A program made the position numbers and the translations under genes. From Hyphomicrobiales bacterium (GTDB lineage: Bacteria; Pseudomonadota; Alphaproteobacteria; Rhizobiales; Rhizobiaceae), in contig UEIF01000042.1 of the NCBI GenBank assembly GCA_900468805.1, forward strand, positions 1 to 64,000: a stretch of DNA of 64,000 bases. The letters run 5' to 3'. Position 1 is the first letter of the stretch; each line of letters opens with the position of its first letter. Of the stretch, positions 35,669-43,367 are shown piece by piece. The notes beneath the pieces were generated by a model. That model did no database searches. It had not been told where the DNA came from and saw only the letters and a list, made by a program, of their open reading frames with translations.

Positions 35669-36106
35669 TCACAGCCCTTGAAGCCCTGAACAGCTGCACC
35701 ACCGCAGATGATTGCATAGTTTCTCAAGAGAAACCGGGGAGGGGTAAATGCGTTACGGGTACGCGGGATGAGCTGTCAGGATGCTTGCCACCTCGAAGAG
35801 AAAGCTGATCTTGTCGGTCGCACACACAACCCAACCCGCGAACGCAATATCGATCTCCGGAGCCGATTAGAGGAGATCCAGATCAACGGCGCAGAAATAC
35901 ACCCCTTAGTAGCAACTCCAAAACTTTGAGGAACAAAGGTTGACGCGATAACCCATGATGGATATAGAGCGCCATCGATACTTTGTTTGCCGTTATTTGT
36001 TTTTGCTGCGCTTTGCGCTTCTTGATCAACTTTCCCTCTCAAAAGTCGAAACAACCGCCGTGCGTCGCCCGGCGGCAGATTAGTCGTTGCTATGAAAGGG
36101 TTTGTT
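35669..36106. other. Intergenic region and probable long leader of the cold-shock gene
   Basis: About 440 bp of lower-GC DNA. It contains a perfect 16-bp palindrome, GTTTCTCAAGAGAAAC, at 35719-35734, and a seven-codon frame with a strong GGGGAGGGG ribosome binding site just after it (start 35748). The part close to cspA may be the structured leader usual for cold-shock genes. The minus-strand open frame 35776-36159 overlaps cspA and is rejected. Confidence 0.45.
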
Positions 36107-36316
36107 ATGGCCACCGGCACAGTTAAATGGTTTAACGCCACCAAGGGCTTCGGCTTCATTCAGCCTGACGACGGCAGTGCGGACGTCTTCGTTCACATCT
36201 CCGCAGTCGAGCGCGCCGGCATGGGCTCAATCGTTGAAGGTCAGAAGCTTGGCTATCAACTTGAGCAGGACCAAAGGTCGGGCAAAATGTCCGCAGGCCA
36301 GCTTCAGGCCGCTTAA
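36107..36316 (+). CDS. cspA: Cold-shock protein, CspA family
   Basis: A 69-residue single-domain cold-shock protein that binds single-stranded RNA and DNA. RNP1 is KGFGFI and RNP2 VFVHIS, preceded by MATGTVKWFNATKG. The ATG at 36107 is 6 nt after AAAGGG; an in-frame ATG at 36092 lies five codons earlier but without support. A rho-independent terminator follows 55 bp after the stop. Paralogues are normally numerous in rhizobia, so the symbol is by family. Confidence 0.95.
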   Translation: MATGTVKWFNATKGFGFIQPDDGSADVFVHISAVERAGMGSIVEGQKLGYQLEQDQRSGKMSAGQLQAA

Positions 36317-36370
36317 GGCTTAACTCCCCATGACCACGGATGTACTGGCATGGGTGATGAAGGCATGGAA

Positions 36371-36395
36371 GGCCAGGCGGATGTCTGGCCTTTTT
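36371..36395 (+). terminator. Terminator after cspA
   Basis: GGCCAG and CTGGCC arms around an 8-nt loop followed by TTTTT. Confidence 0.82.
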
Positions 36396-36616
36396 CGTTG
36401 GTATTGAACTGCCGCCGATCCGCAATCTGCCCATGCCGAAGAGCTGCCTACACCGCCGGCTTCCAACGCCCCGTACCGGGTCTAAATCGAAGATGCCGGT
36501 CGCAAACCCGCTGTCAGGCCTGCCATATCCATGATGCGGCGCAACGATAAGCGGCGACTGCAGAGAATGCCACAGACCCGCATTTCAAAACGATTACACC
36601 ATTCAAGGACCGAACT

Positions 36617-36949
36617 TTGACTACGACCGAAAAAAGCAGCACAGGCACCGTGGCGGCGACGATTGTTTCGCTGACACCGACCCAGATCAGGGGGTTGAAG
36701 CTCGCCAAGGACGGTGACCTGTTCGCCCAGGACGCCAACAAGTGGACCCATCTGAACGCGACCGTCACCTATGCCAGGACCGACCGTTTCAAGGAACGGC
36801 CGATCAAGGTGAAATTCCTGACAACGGCCACGTTGAACGAATTGCGAGACTACGGCTTTCTGCAAAGCCTAGACGCAGATGCGGCCCCGGAGACCTCCGC
36901 GCAGGGCATTACCATGGCAGGCAAGATGTGGCTCTTGAAGAATAAATGA
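36617..36949 (+). CDS. Hypothetical protein, 110 aa
   Basis: Not recognised. The 110 residues start at a TTG (36617) with AAGGA 9 nt upstream; no ATG is available near it. The sequence is soluble, with regularly spaced hydrophobics (IVSLTPTQIRGLKLAKDGDL, then NATVTYARTDRF and TLNELRDYGFLQSL), so a small folded domain is likely. There is no signal peptide. It lies alone between cspA and another unknown frame, in a patch with few recognised genes. Confidence 0.55.
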   Translation: MTTTEKSSTGTVAATIVSLTPTQIRGLKLAKDGDLFAQDANKWTHLNATVTYARTDRFKERPIKVKFLTTATLNELRDYGFLQSLDADAAPETSAQGITMAGKMWLLKNK

Positions 36950-37017
36950 TCGCTAGGCAGAACGGATGTTGTGAGCGCCGCAGGTTTGATCTGTGACATC
37001 GGTATGCCCACGGCGCC

Positions 37018-37365
37018 TTGTTCGAGCGCTTCCTGGGCAATCTGACAGTCGGCTTCTCGCTGATGACCCGCCTGCTGCACTGGGATGATTTTCAAAAAAA
37101 GCTTGCCTCGCGAATGATCCGGAACCGCATTTTGGCGAATGCCGAGAAGGCGGCGCAAAGCGGCTTTGCTTCCCTGCCGGCCAAGGAACGTGCCTATATG
37201 GGCTCTCTCGGCACCGGCGAGCAGCGCGCCGAAGACCTGGGCCGGTTCTTCGCCCGCCAAGGCGAAACGCTCAATGGCGTCAAGGTTGCCAATATTGAAG
37301 CCGGAGGCGACGATACGCCGGCTGACGCCGTTTGCGAGCTTGCTTTAATGGCGGTGGTTGGTTGA
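37018..37365 (+). CDS. Hypothetical protein, possibly a gene remnant
   Basis: Not recognised. The open frame has good coding codons from about 37060 on (for example SGFASLPAKERAYMGSL and GRFFARQGETLNGVKVAN), but its beginning is unclear. TTG at 37018 has no ribosome binding site and the preceding in-frame stop at 36994 is only eight codons away. ATG at 37063 is an alternative start. The weak start suggests the 5' part has been lost. Its last 21 bp overlap a weak minus-strand frame. Confidence 0.4.
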   Translation: MFERFLGNLTVGFSLMTRLLHWDDFQKKLASRMIRNRILANAEKAAQSGFASLPAKERAYMGSLGTGEQRAEDLGRFFARQGETLNGVKVANIEAGGDDTPADAVCELALMAVVG

Positions 37366-37683
37366 CAGGGTGTTGGTGCCAGAAGCGAAGGAGGCGGTTC
37401 GCCGCTGATCGACGTTACCGGGCCTCGTCGCTGACAGGCGCCGAAGGTTGCCCTCGCCAGCCCTGAAAGCGGCCATGTCGGCTTCGTACTTGCGCTCTTG
37501 ACGCTGCTTGCGCCAGTAAGCCCAGATCTCCACTACAATAAAGCGAAGCGTTTCCCGCCCCATAGCTGCCAATAGAGTTTCCAAGACATACCCCAGTTCG
37601 CTCGGGACATTACGTCCCTGACAAATATCTAGGATATGTTGTGAATCAGCACGAGACCCCCAGCGAAAAAAAGCTGGACGCAA
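37345..37683 (-). CDS. Weak hypothetical frame
   Basis: Not recognised. The central part (ETLRFIVVEIWAYWRKQRQE, RKYEADMAAFRAGEGN) looks like real protein, but the start is doubtful: TTG at 37683 has only AGG close upstream, and an internal ATG near 37563 is possible. It lies between a possible gene remnant and tRNA-Ser. Function unknown. Confidence 0.28.
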   Translation of the reverse strand: MRPAFFRWGSRADSQHILDICQGRNVPSELGYVLETLLAAMGRETLRFIVVEIWAYWRKQRQERKYEADMAAFRAGEGNLRRLSATRPGNVDQRRTASFASGTNTLSTNHRH

Positions 37684-37765
37684 TAGCCTGCTAGGATCGC
37701 TTCTAGGATCAGGTTTGGGTTAGGTTAAAAAGCACCTACATTACAAGGGTTTAGGCGATATAAAA

Positions 37766-37855
37766 TGGCGGAGAGGGTGGGATTTGAACCCACGATGCCC
37801 TTGCAGGCATGCCGCATTTCGAGTGCGGTGCATTCGACCACTCTGCCACCTCTCC
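37766..37855 (-). tRNA. tRNA-Ser (anticodon CGA)
   Basis: A 90-nt class II tRNA read on the minus strand. The acceptor arm GGAGAGG (37855-37849) pairs with CCTCTCC, followed by discriminator G and encoded CCA (37768-37766). The anticodon loop contains CTCGAAA, giving anticodon CGA for the UCG codon. The T-arm is GGGTTCAAATCCC-like. A long variable arm (GGCATGCCTGCAAGGGCATC region) is as expected for tRNA-Ser. Confidence 0.96.
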
Positions 37856-37951
37856 GCATATTTGGTCGGCGCTTGTTCGGCGCGGGCGTTCTCATAACGA
37901 GCAAATGACAGGCTGGCAAGCCGAAATCTCAAGCTTTTCCATCCTTTTGCC

Positions 37952-37980
37952 TTGACACCTTTTTGTCACTCGCGTATCCC
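37952..37980 (+). promoter_or_regulatory. Sigma70 promoter of rplU-rpmA
   Basis: TTGACA at 37952-37957, a 17-nt spacer, and TATCCC at 37975-37980. It lies about 180 bp before rplU and after the oppositely oriented tRNA gene, in the right place for the ribosomal protein operon. The implied leader is about 170 nt. Confidence 0.7.
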
Positions 37981-38158
37981 GCTTTCGCAATAGGGGCGGA
38001 GTATTCCGCGCCTTGCCCGCCTCGCGCTCGCGCGGGGTTCACCGGCAGACAAGAGTTCCGGGTCAGTTCCCTGAAATCTCTGCTTAACTTCGACTGATAA
38101 GAAGACAGCCACCTGCGTATTGCGGGGAGAGCTGGATCGAACATGAAAGGATAAAATA

Positions 38159-38476
38159 ATGTTCGCAGTCATCAAGACCGGCGGTAAGCAGTACCGTGTG
38201 GCAGCCAACGACGTGCTGACCATCGAGAAGCTTGAAGCCACCGCTGGCGACTCCATTGAATTCACCGAAGTCCTCGTGATCGGCGAAGGTGCCGACGCAG
38301 CGATCGGTGCGCCCTTCGTAACCGGCGCCTCCGTCAAGGCGGAAGTCGTCGACCAGACCCGCGGCAAGAAGGTCATCGCCTTCAAGAAGCGTCGTCGTCA
38401 GAATTCGAAGCGTTCGCGCGGCCATCGCCAGCATCACACGGTTGTCCGTATCACGGACATCGTGGCCGCCAAGTAA
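38159..38476 (+). CDS. rplU: Ribosomal protein L21
   Basis: A 105-residue 50S protein, full length. It begins MFAVIKTGGKQYRVAANDVL, the L21 N-terminus, and contains the KKVIAFKKRRRQNSKRSRGH rRNA-binding stretch and HTVVRITDI near the end. It is followed 35 bp later by rpmA, the standard pair, and the obgE gene is a few kb downstream as in many bacteria. GAAAGGATAAAATA precedes the ATG. Confidence 0.99.
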   Translation: MFAVIKTGGKQYRVAANDVLTIEKLEATAGDSIEFTEVLVIGEGADAAIGAPFVTGASVKAEVVDQTRGKKVIAFKKRRRQNSKRSRGHRQHHTVVRITDIVAAK

Positions 38477-38510
38477 GATCAACGGGTTTCAGGTTTAAAG
38501 GAGAACTCCA

Positions 38511-38780
38511 ATGGCACATAAAAAAGCTGGCGGTTCCTCGCGCAACGGTCGCGATTCCGATTCCAAGCGCCTCGGCGTGAAGAAGTTTGGCGGCGAGAAC
38601 GTCGTAGCTGGCAACATCATCGTTCGCCAGCGCGGTACGCAGTGGCACCCGGGCGCCAATGTCGGCCTCGGCAAGGATCATACTATTTTTGCGCTTACGG
38701 CAGGCAATGTGGACTACCGAACGAAGGCCAATGGTCGCGTGTACGTGTCTGTAATGCCGAAAGCGGAAGCAGCGGAATAA
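38511..38780 (+). CDS. rpmA: Ribosomal protein L27
   Basis: An 89-residue 50S protein near the peptidyl-transferase centre. It begins MAHKKAGGSSRNGRDSDSKR, the L27 signature, with LGVKKFGGENVVAGNIIVRQ following. The N-terminus is not of the cleaved Firmicutes type. AAAGGAGAA lies before the ATG. It shares a transcript with rplU and ends at a strong terminator. Confidence 0.99.
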   Translation: MAHKKAGGSSRNGRDSDSKRLGVKKFGGENVVAGNIIVRQRGTQWHPGANVGLGKDHTIFALTAGNVDYRTKANGRVYVSVMPKAEAAE

Positions 38781-38851
38781 GCCGGTAGCGCTCTAAAACA
38801 GCCGGCGTCTCATCGACCCGGCTGGCCATACCAGGTTCAGTCCAGAAAACA

Positions 38852-38880
38852 GGGGAGATGGGGCGCCATCTCCCCTTTTT
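38852..38880 (+). terminator. Terminator of rplU-rpmA
   Basis: Perfect 10-bp arms GGGGAGATGG and CCATCTCCCC around GGCG, followed by TTTTTC. Confidence 0.93.
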
Positions 38881-38905
38881 CTTTGTCCAAACAGGAGGAC
38901 TGAAC

Positions 38906-39562
38906 ATGCAAGGCGAAATGATCAGGGTCGACCAATCACGGTCGACCAGGGAGGACCAAAAGTCTCCCATGGAACGGCTGAGGCCGGAGCGGTTAAGGAC
39001 CGATTGCCCTGTCTTGTTATCGGAAAGGCTCGTCATGCGCGCGCCCCACGAAGAAGACATTGACGCCCTTGCCCATCTCGCCAACAACGCCAAAGTCGCC
39101 ACCATGGTATCGCGTATGCCGCACCCATATACCGCCAATGATGGCGCCGACTTTGTTTGGCGTACGCGAAATGGCGAGATTGGCAAGTGCGTCTATGCCA
39201 TCACCAAGGCCGAAAACGGTGCCTTTATGGGCTGCTGCGGCGTGGAACCGCATACCGACGAGAAGACCGTCGAAATCGGTTACTGGCTGGGCGAGCCCTA
39301 TTGGAACCAAGGCTACATGACCGAAGCCTGCCACGCCCTCGTCGACATGGTGTTCAGGACGCGGCAGCAGGTCGAGCAGATCGACGCGCGCTGCCGGGTC
39401 ATGAACGTTGCTTCGCGTCGGGTTATCCAGAAGTGCGGCTTCCAGTTCCAGGGATCCGGCCTCGCCGCTTCGCTGGCGCTCGGCAGCAACGTGCCGGTCG
39501 AATGGTACCGGCTCGACCGCAAGACCTGGATGTCGCTGAGAAGCTGGGGGGCAATCTCATGA
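38906..39562 (+). CDS. GNAT-family N-acetyltransferase (RimJ/RimL-like)
   Basis: A 218-residue acetyltransferase of the RimJ/RimL type. After a 35-residue hydrophilic arm the domain starts LLSERLVMRAPHEEDIDALA; IGYWLGEPYWNQGYMTEAC is the acetyl-CoA binding strand and loop, and CRVMNVASRRVIQKCGFQFQ is motif B. ATG at 38906 has GGAGG 8 nt upstream; the frame start at 38858 lies inside the previous terminator. Its stop overlaps the next GNAT gene as ATGA. Protein or small-molecule substrate unknown. Confidence 0.9.
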   Translation: MQGEMIRVDQSRSTREDQKSPMERLRPERLRTDCPVLLSERLVMRAPHEEDIDALAHLANNAKVATMVSRMPHPYTANDGADFVWRTRNGEIGKCVYAITKAENGAFMGCCGVEPHTDEKTVEIGYWLGEPYWNQGYMTEACHALVDMVFRTRQQVEQIDARCRVMNVASRRVIQKCGFQFQGSGLAASLALGSNVPVEWYRLDRKTWMSLRSWGAIS

Positions 39563-40146
39563 GTGCCGCATCCCTGCAGAGGCCGAGGATCAATCCCATG
39601 GTGCCCGGCCCCGTGCCGGTCATATCAACGGCAAGGCTGACGCTTCGCCCGCATAGGCTGAGCGACGCTCCTGCGATCGCGGAATCGCTTTCCGATTTCG
39701 CGGTCACCCGCATGCTGGCCCGCGTTCCTGCCCCCTTTGATCGGCAGGACGCGCTGGACTGGCTGGTTCCGGTCACGTCAGGCGTCCTGCCGGACTGGAC
39801 TTTGGCGATAACAGGTAGTGACGACGTTCATATCGGCAATGTGTCGATCGAACTTCGTCACGGTCGCTGGCACCTCGGCTACTGGCTGAACCGCTACTAC
39901 TGGCGGCGCGGCTATATGGGCGAGGCGGCGGAAGCCGTGCTGGAGCGTTTCTCGCGGCGCATGCCCGACGTCCCGGTTCATTCGGGTGTCTTTGCCGACA
40001 ATCCTGCCTCGCTCCGGCTGCAGGAAAAGCTCGGGTTCCGGATGACCGGTTGCAGCGAAATCTACTCTTTCGCCCGCAACACCATGGTTGCCCATATCGA
40101 GACCCTACTGCAGCCGGGCGCGCTGCAGCAGAAAAAAGTCGCCTGA
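39559..40146 (+). CDS. GNAT-family N-acetyltransferase, second of a tandem pair
   Basis: A 195-residue GNAT enzyme related to the preceding gene: STARLTLRPHRLSDAPAIAE, LGYWLNRYYWRRGYMGEAAE, and VFADNPASLRLQEKLGFRMT mark the domain. The shared order and ATGA overlap suggest a local duplication that has diverged, and the two may form a heterodimer or act on the same substrate; this is inference. A terminator shared with the convergent EEP-family gene follows. Confidence 0.9.
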   Translation: MSAASLQRPRINPMVPGPVPVISTARLTLRPHRLSDAPAIAESLSDFAVTRMLARVPAPFDRQDALDWLVPVTSGVLPDWTLAITGSDDVHIGNVSIELRHGRWHLGYWLNRYYWRRGYMGEAAEAVLERFSRRMPDVPVHSGVFADNPASLRLQEKLGFRMTGCSEIYSFARNTMVAHIETLLQPGALQQKKVA

Positions 40147-40155
40147 CATAAGAAT

Positions 40156-40186
40156 AAGGACGCCGCGCCAAAGGCGGCGTCCTTTC
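40156..40186. terminator. Bidirectional terminator after the GNAT pair
   Basis: AAGGACGCCGC and GCGGCGTCCTT arms around a 7-nt loop with flanking T. It touches the stop codon of the convergent minus-strand gene. Confidence 0.85.
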
Positions 40187-41051
40187 AATCGCGGATCTCG
40201 ACCCGCAGGGGAAAATGATCGGAACCCAGGGAATTCGTATCGATGACAGCGGATTTCAACCGGTCCCTCAGGCCGCAACTGACGAAACAGTAATCGATAT
40301 GCATGCGCTTGCCGTGATCTTCCGGATCCATCCAGCTATAGCTTCCGGGCGTATAGGCCCCGAGCGCCGCAAAGGCATCGATCGGTGTGCCGATCCGCGC
40401 CGTGCGGCCGTAGAACCCGTCGACAGCGCCGGCAAAAATGCAGTATTCCGGCGATTCCGGCTCCATGTTGAAATCGCCCATGATGACGTAATCCTCCGGC
40501 AGTGGCGGCTCGGGAAGCCCGAATTCGTAGGCTCCGGTCAGCGATGCGCCTTCCTGGATGAACGCATTGATGCGGTCGCCGAGATGGTGGAGCTGCGCAA
40601 TGCGCTCGTCGATGGAAACATGGTCGAGATGGACGGAATAGAAGCGGACAGCACCATCGGGCATTGCAATAACGGCTTCCGTCGCACCGCGCTGCAGATT
40701 GATCTTGTCGACGGTGCGGCTGCGCGGCAGAAGCAGCGTCCGCGTCGACAGGATAGGCCAGCGCGACAGCACCATGTTGCCGAACTGGAAACGGGTGCCG
40801 TGCGGCGGGGAAACCTGGCCTTCCGGCGCCACGGCATGAATGTCGCAGGCCGCTCCATAGACCCAGAAATAGTCGGGAAACAGGGCCGCGATAGTAGCCG
40901 GCATATCGGCATAATCGTTCCGGACGAAGCCTCTCGTCACCTCCTGCAGGGCTATGACGTCGGCGCCTTCGAGACTCTTGGCGATGCGTTCCAGATCGTA
41001 TCTACCATCGAGACCGAAGCCGTACTGTATGTTATAGCTCGCAAAAATCAC
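40185..41051 (-). CDS. Endonuclease/exonuclease/phosphatase family protein
   Basis: A 288-residue EEP-superfamily hydrolase (Mg2+-dependent phosphoesterase). Marks are FASYNIQYGFG at the start with metal Asn, ADVIALQEVTR with metal Glu, FYSVHLDHVS, VIMGDFNMEPESPEY (GDFN catalytic Asp/Asn) and SDHFPLRVEI at the end (SDH). The start is GTG at 41051, with GGAGG about 12 nt upstream; an open frame continues to 41156 without coding character. Substrates in this family run from nucleic acid and phospholipids to small phosphodiesters. No signal peptide. Confidence 0.88.
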   Translation of the reverse strand: MIFASYNIQYGFGLDGRYDLERIAKSLEGADVIALQEVTRGFVRNDYADMPATIAALFPDYFWVYGAACDIHAVAPEGQVSPPHGTRFQFGNMVLSRWPILSTRTLLLPRSRTVDKINLQRGATEAVIAMPDGAVRFYSVHLDHVSIDERIAQLHHLGDRINAFIQEGASLTGAYEFGLPEPPLPEDYVIMGDFNMEPESPEYCIFAGAVDGFYGRTARIGTPIDAFAALGAYTPGSYSWMDPEDHGKRMHIDYCFVSCGLRDRLKSAVIDTNSLGSDHFPLRVEIRD

Positions 41052-41134
41052 GATATTCTTTGACCTCCGCTTGAACCGCCTATATCGAGTGGCCCAAGAG
41101 GGGTCGCCCAAACGCACTGAGTACTGGAAGTAAA

Positions 41135-42205
41135 ATGAAATTTCTCGATGAAGCAAAGGTCTATATCCGGTCGGGTGATGGTGGCGCTGGCAGCGTTTCC
41201 TTCCGCCGTGAGAAATTCATCGAGTTCGGCGGGCCTGACGGCGGCGACGGCGGACGCGGCGGCGACGTCTGGGTGGAGGCCGTCAACGGCCTCAACACGC
41301 TGATCGATTTCCGCTTCCAGCAGCACTTCAAGGCCAAGGTCGGCATGCACGGCATGGGCAAGAACCGCACCGGCGCCAATGGCGACGACGTGACGCTCAA
41401 GGTTCCCGTCGGCACGCAGATCCTCGAAGAGGATCAGGAAACCCTGATTTGCGACCTCACAGAAGAGGGCCAGCGCTTCTGTCTCGCCAAGGGCGGCAAT
41501 GGCGGCTTCGGCAACTCCCACTTCAAGTCTTCGGTCAACCAGGCGCCGGACTGGGCCAATCCCGGGCTCGCCGGCGAGGAAAAGACCCTCTGGCTGCATC
41601 TGAAGCTGATTGCCGATGCCGGCCTCGTCGGGCTGCCGAATGCCGGCAAGTCCACCTTCCTTGCTTCGGTAACGCGCGCCCGTCCGAAGATCGCGAATTA
41701 CCCCTTCACGACGCTGCATCCGAACCTCGGTGTCGCGACCATCGACGAGCGGGAATTCATCCTTGCCGATATTCCCGGTCTCATCGAAGGCGCACATGAA
41801 GGTGTGGGTATCGGCGACCGCTTCCTCGGCCATGTCGAGCGCACCCGCGTGCTGCTGCATCTCGTCTCCGCCCAGGAAGAGAAGGTCGGCAAGGCCTATA
41901 AGACGGTGAAGCATGAGCTCGAAGCCTATGGTAACGAGCTGGCCGACAAGCCGGAGATCGTCGCACTGTCGCAGATCGATGTGCTTGATGATGCGACATT
42001 GAAGAAGAAAGCCAAGGAACTCGCCAAGGCCTGCGGCAAGACGCCTTTCCAGATTTCCGCCGTCACCGGCAAGGGAATGACGGAAGTGTTGCGCGCGCTG
42101 CGCGACATCATCGTCGAAGCCAATACCGAGGAAAAGCCTGCCAAGACGCCGAAGCTGCGCCATCGCGACATGATCGCGAGCGACGAGGACGAGGTGGATG
42201 AGTAA
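41135..42205 (+). CDS. obgE: Obg/CgtA GTPase
   Basis: A 356-residue essential GTPase that associates with the 50S subunit and takes part in ribosome maturation and stress response. The glycine-rich Obg fold fills residues 1-160 (RSGDGGAGSVSFRREKFIEF, then GGPDGGDGGRGGDVW). The G domain has G1 GLPNAGKST, the switch TTLHPNLG, G3 DIPGLIEGA and SQID (G4). The C-terminal tail is short and acidic. It precedes proB with an 8-nt overlap, so obgE-proB-proA-nadD are likely one operon. Confidence 0.98.
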   Translation: MKFLDEAKVYIRSGDGGAGSVSFRREKFIEFGGPDGGDGGRGGDVWVEAVNGLNTLIDFRFQQHFKAKVGMHGMGKNRTGANGDDVTLKVPVGTQILEEDQETLICDLTEEGQRFCLAKGGNGGFGNSHFKSSVNQAPDWANPGLAGEEKTLWLHLKLIADAGLVGLPNAGKSTFLASVTRARPKIANYPFTTLHPNLGVATIDEREFILADIPGLIEGAHEGVGIGDRFLGHVERTRVLLHLVSAQEEKVGKAYKTVKHELEAYGNELADKPEIVALSQIDVLDDATLKKKAKELAKACGKTPFQISAVTGKGMTEVLRALRDIIVEANTEEKPAKTPKLRHRDMIASDEDEVDE

Positions 42206-43367
42206 CCGCAAGCCTTTGGACCGCTATCGCCGCGTCGTCATCAAGATCGGTTCCGCCCTGCTGGTGGACCGCAAGACCGGCCTGCGGAAAGACTGGCTTG
42301 ATGCCATGTGCGCAGACATCGCCGCGCTGAAGTCCAAAGGCGCCGATATCCTCGTCGTCTCCTCCGGCGCTATCGCACTTGGCCGCTCGGTACTCGACCT
42401 TCCCTCCGGCGCCCTGAAGCTCGAGGAGAGCCAGGCGGCAGCCGCCGTCGGCCAGATCGCGCTGGCGAGAGCCTGGTCGGAAAGCCTTTCGCGTGATGCG
42501 ATCATCGCCGGCCAGATCCTGCTGACCTTGGGTGATACCGAAGAGCGGCGCCGTTACCTCAATGCCCGTGCAACCATCAACCAGCTTCTGAAGATCGGCG
42601 CCGTGCCGATCATCAACGAGAATGACACGGTCGCGACCAGCGAGATCCGCTACGGCGATAACGACCGCCTCGCCGCCCGCGTCGCCACCATGACTGGCGC
42701 CGACCTGCTGATCCTTCTCTCCGATATCGACGGTCTCTATACCGCTCCGCCGCATCTCGATCCGGACGCGCAATTCCTGGAAACCATTGCGGAAATCACC
42801 CCCGAGATCGAGGCCATGGCTGGCGGCGCAGCCTCCGAACTCTCCCGTGGCGGCATGCGCACCAAGATCGATGCCGGCAAGATCGCCACGACTTCAGGCT
42901 GCGCCATGATCATCGCGTCAGGCAAGACGGAAAGCCCGCTTTCGGCCATTGAAAATGGTGCGCGCTCTTCCTGGTTTGCACCGTCTGGTACGCCCGTGAC
43001 TGCTCGCAAGACCTGGATTGCAGGACAGCTCCAGCCCGCCGGCACGCTCCATCTCGATGAAGGTGCCGTCACGGCTCTCGGCGCAGGCAAGAGCCTGCTG
43101 CCGGCAGGCGTGCGCAGCATCTCCGGCAATTTTGCCCGCGGCGATACTGTTGCGATCATCGCCCCCTCCGGCCGCGAGATCGCCCGTGGGCTCGTCAGTT
43201 ACGACGCGGAGGAAGCCCGCCAGATCGCCGGCCGCAAATCGGCGGAGATCGGGGCCATCCTCGGTTATCCCGGGCGCGCCGCCATGGTCCATCGCGACGA
43301 TATGGTCATGACGGCGCAGATCGGCTCCAAATCTGAAAGGCAGAAAAAGGACGCAAGTTATGCTTGA
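42198..43367 (+). CDS. proB: Glutamate 5-kinase
   Basis: A 389-residue enzyme making gamma-glutamyl phosphate, first step of proline synthesis. The kinase domain (1-260) shows RVVIKIGSALLVD, VVSSGAIALGRSVL, PIINENDTVAT and GDNDRLAARVATM; a C-terminal PUA domain follows (LHLDEGAVTALGAGKSLLPA). It overlaps obgE by 8 nt and proA by 8 nt. Feedback inhibition by proline is typical of the family. Confidence 0.97.
   Translation: MSNRKPLDRYRRVVIKIGSALLVDRKTGLRKDWLDAMCADIAALKSKGADILVVSSGAIALGRSVLDLPSGALKLEESQAAAAVGQIALARAWSESLSRDAIIAGQILLTLGDTEERRRYLNARATINQLLKIGAVPIINENDTVATSEIRYGDNDRLAARVATMTGADLLILLSDIDGLYTAPPHLDPDAQFLETIAEITPEIEAMAGGAASELSRGGMRTKIDAGKIATTSGCAMIIASGKTESPLSAIENGARSSWFAPSGTPVTARKTWIAGQLQPAGTLHLDEGAVTALGAGKSLLPAGVRSISGNFARGDTVAIIAPSGREIARGLVSYDAEEARQIAGRKSAEIGAILGYPGRAAMVHRDDMVMTAQIGSKSERQKKDASYA

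Noticed and set aside
35776..36159. 127-codon minus-strand frame upstream of cspA
   Set aside because: Runs antisense into cspA, poor codon use, no ribosome binding site.
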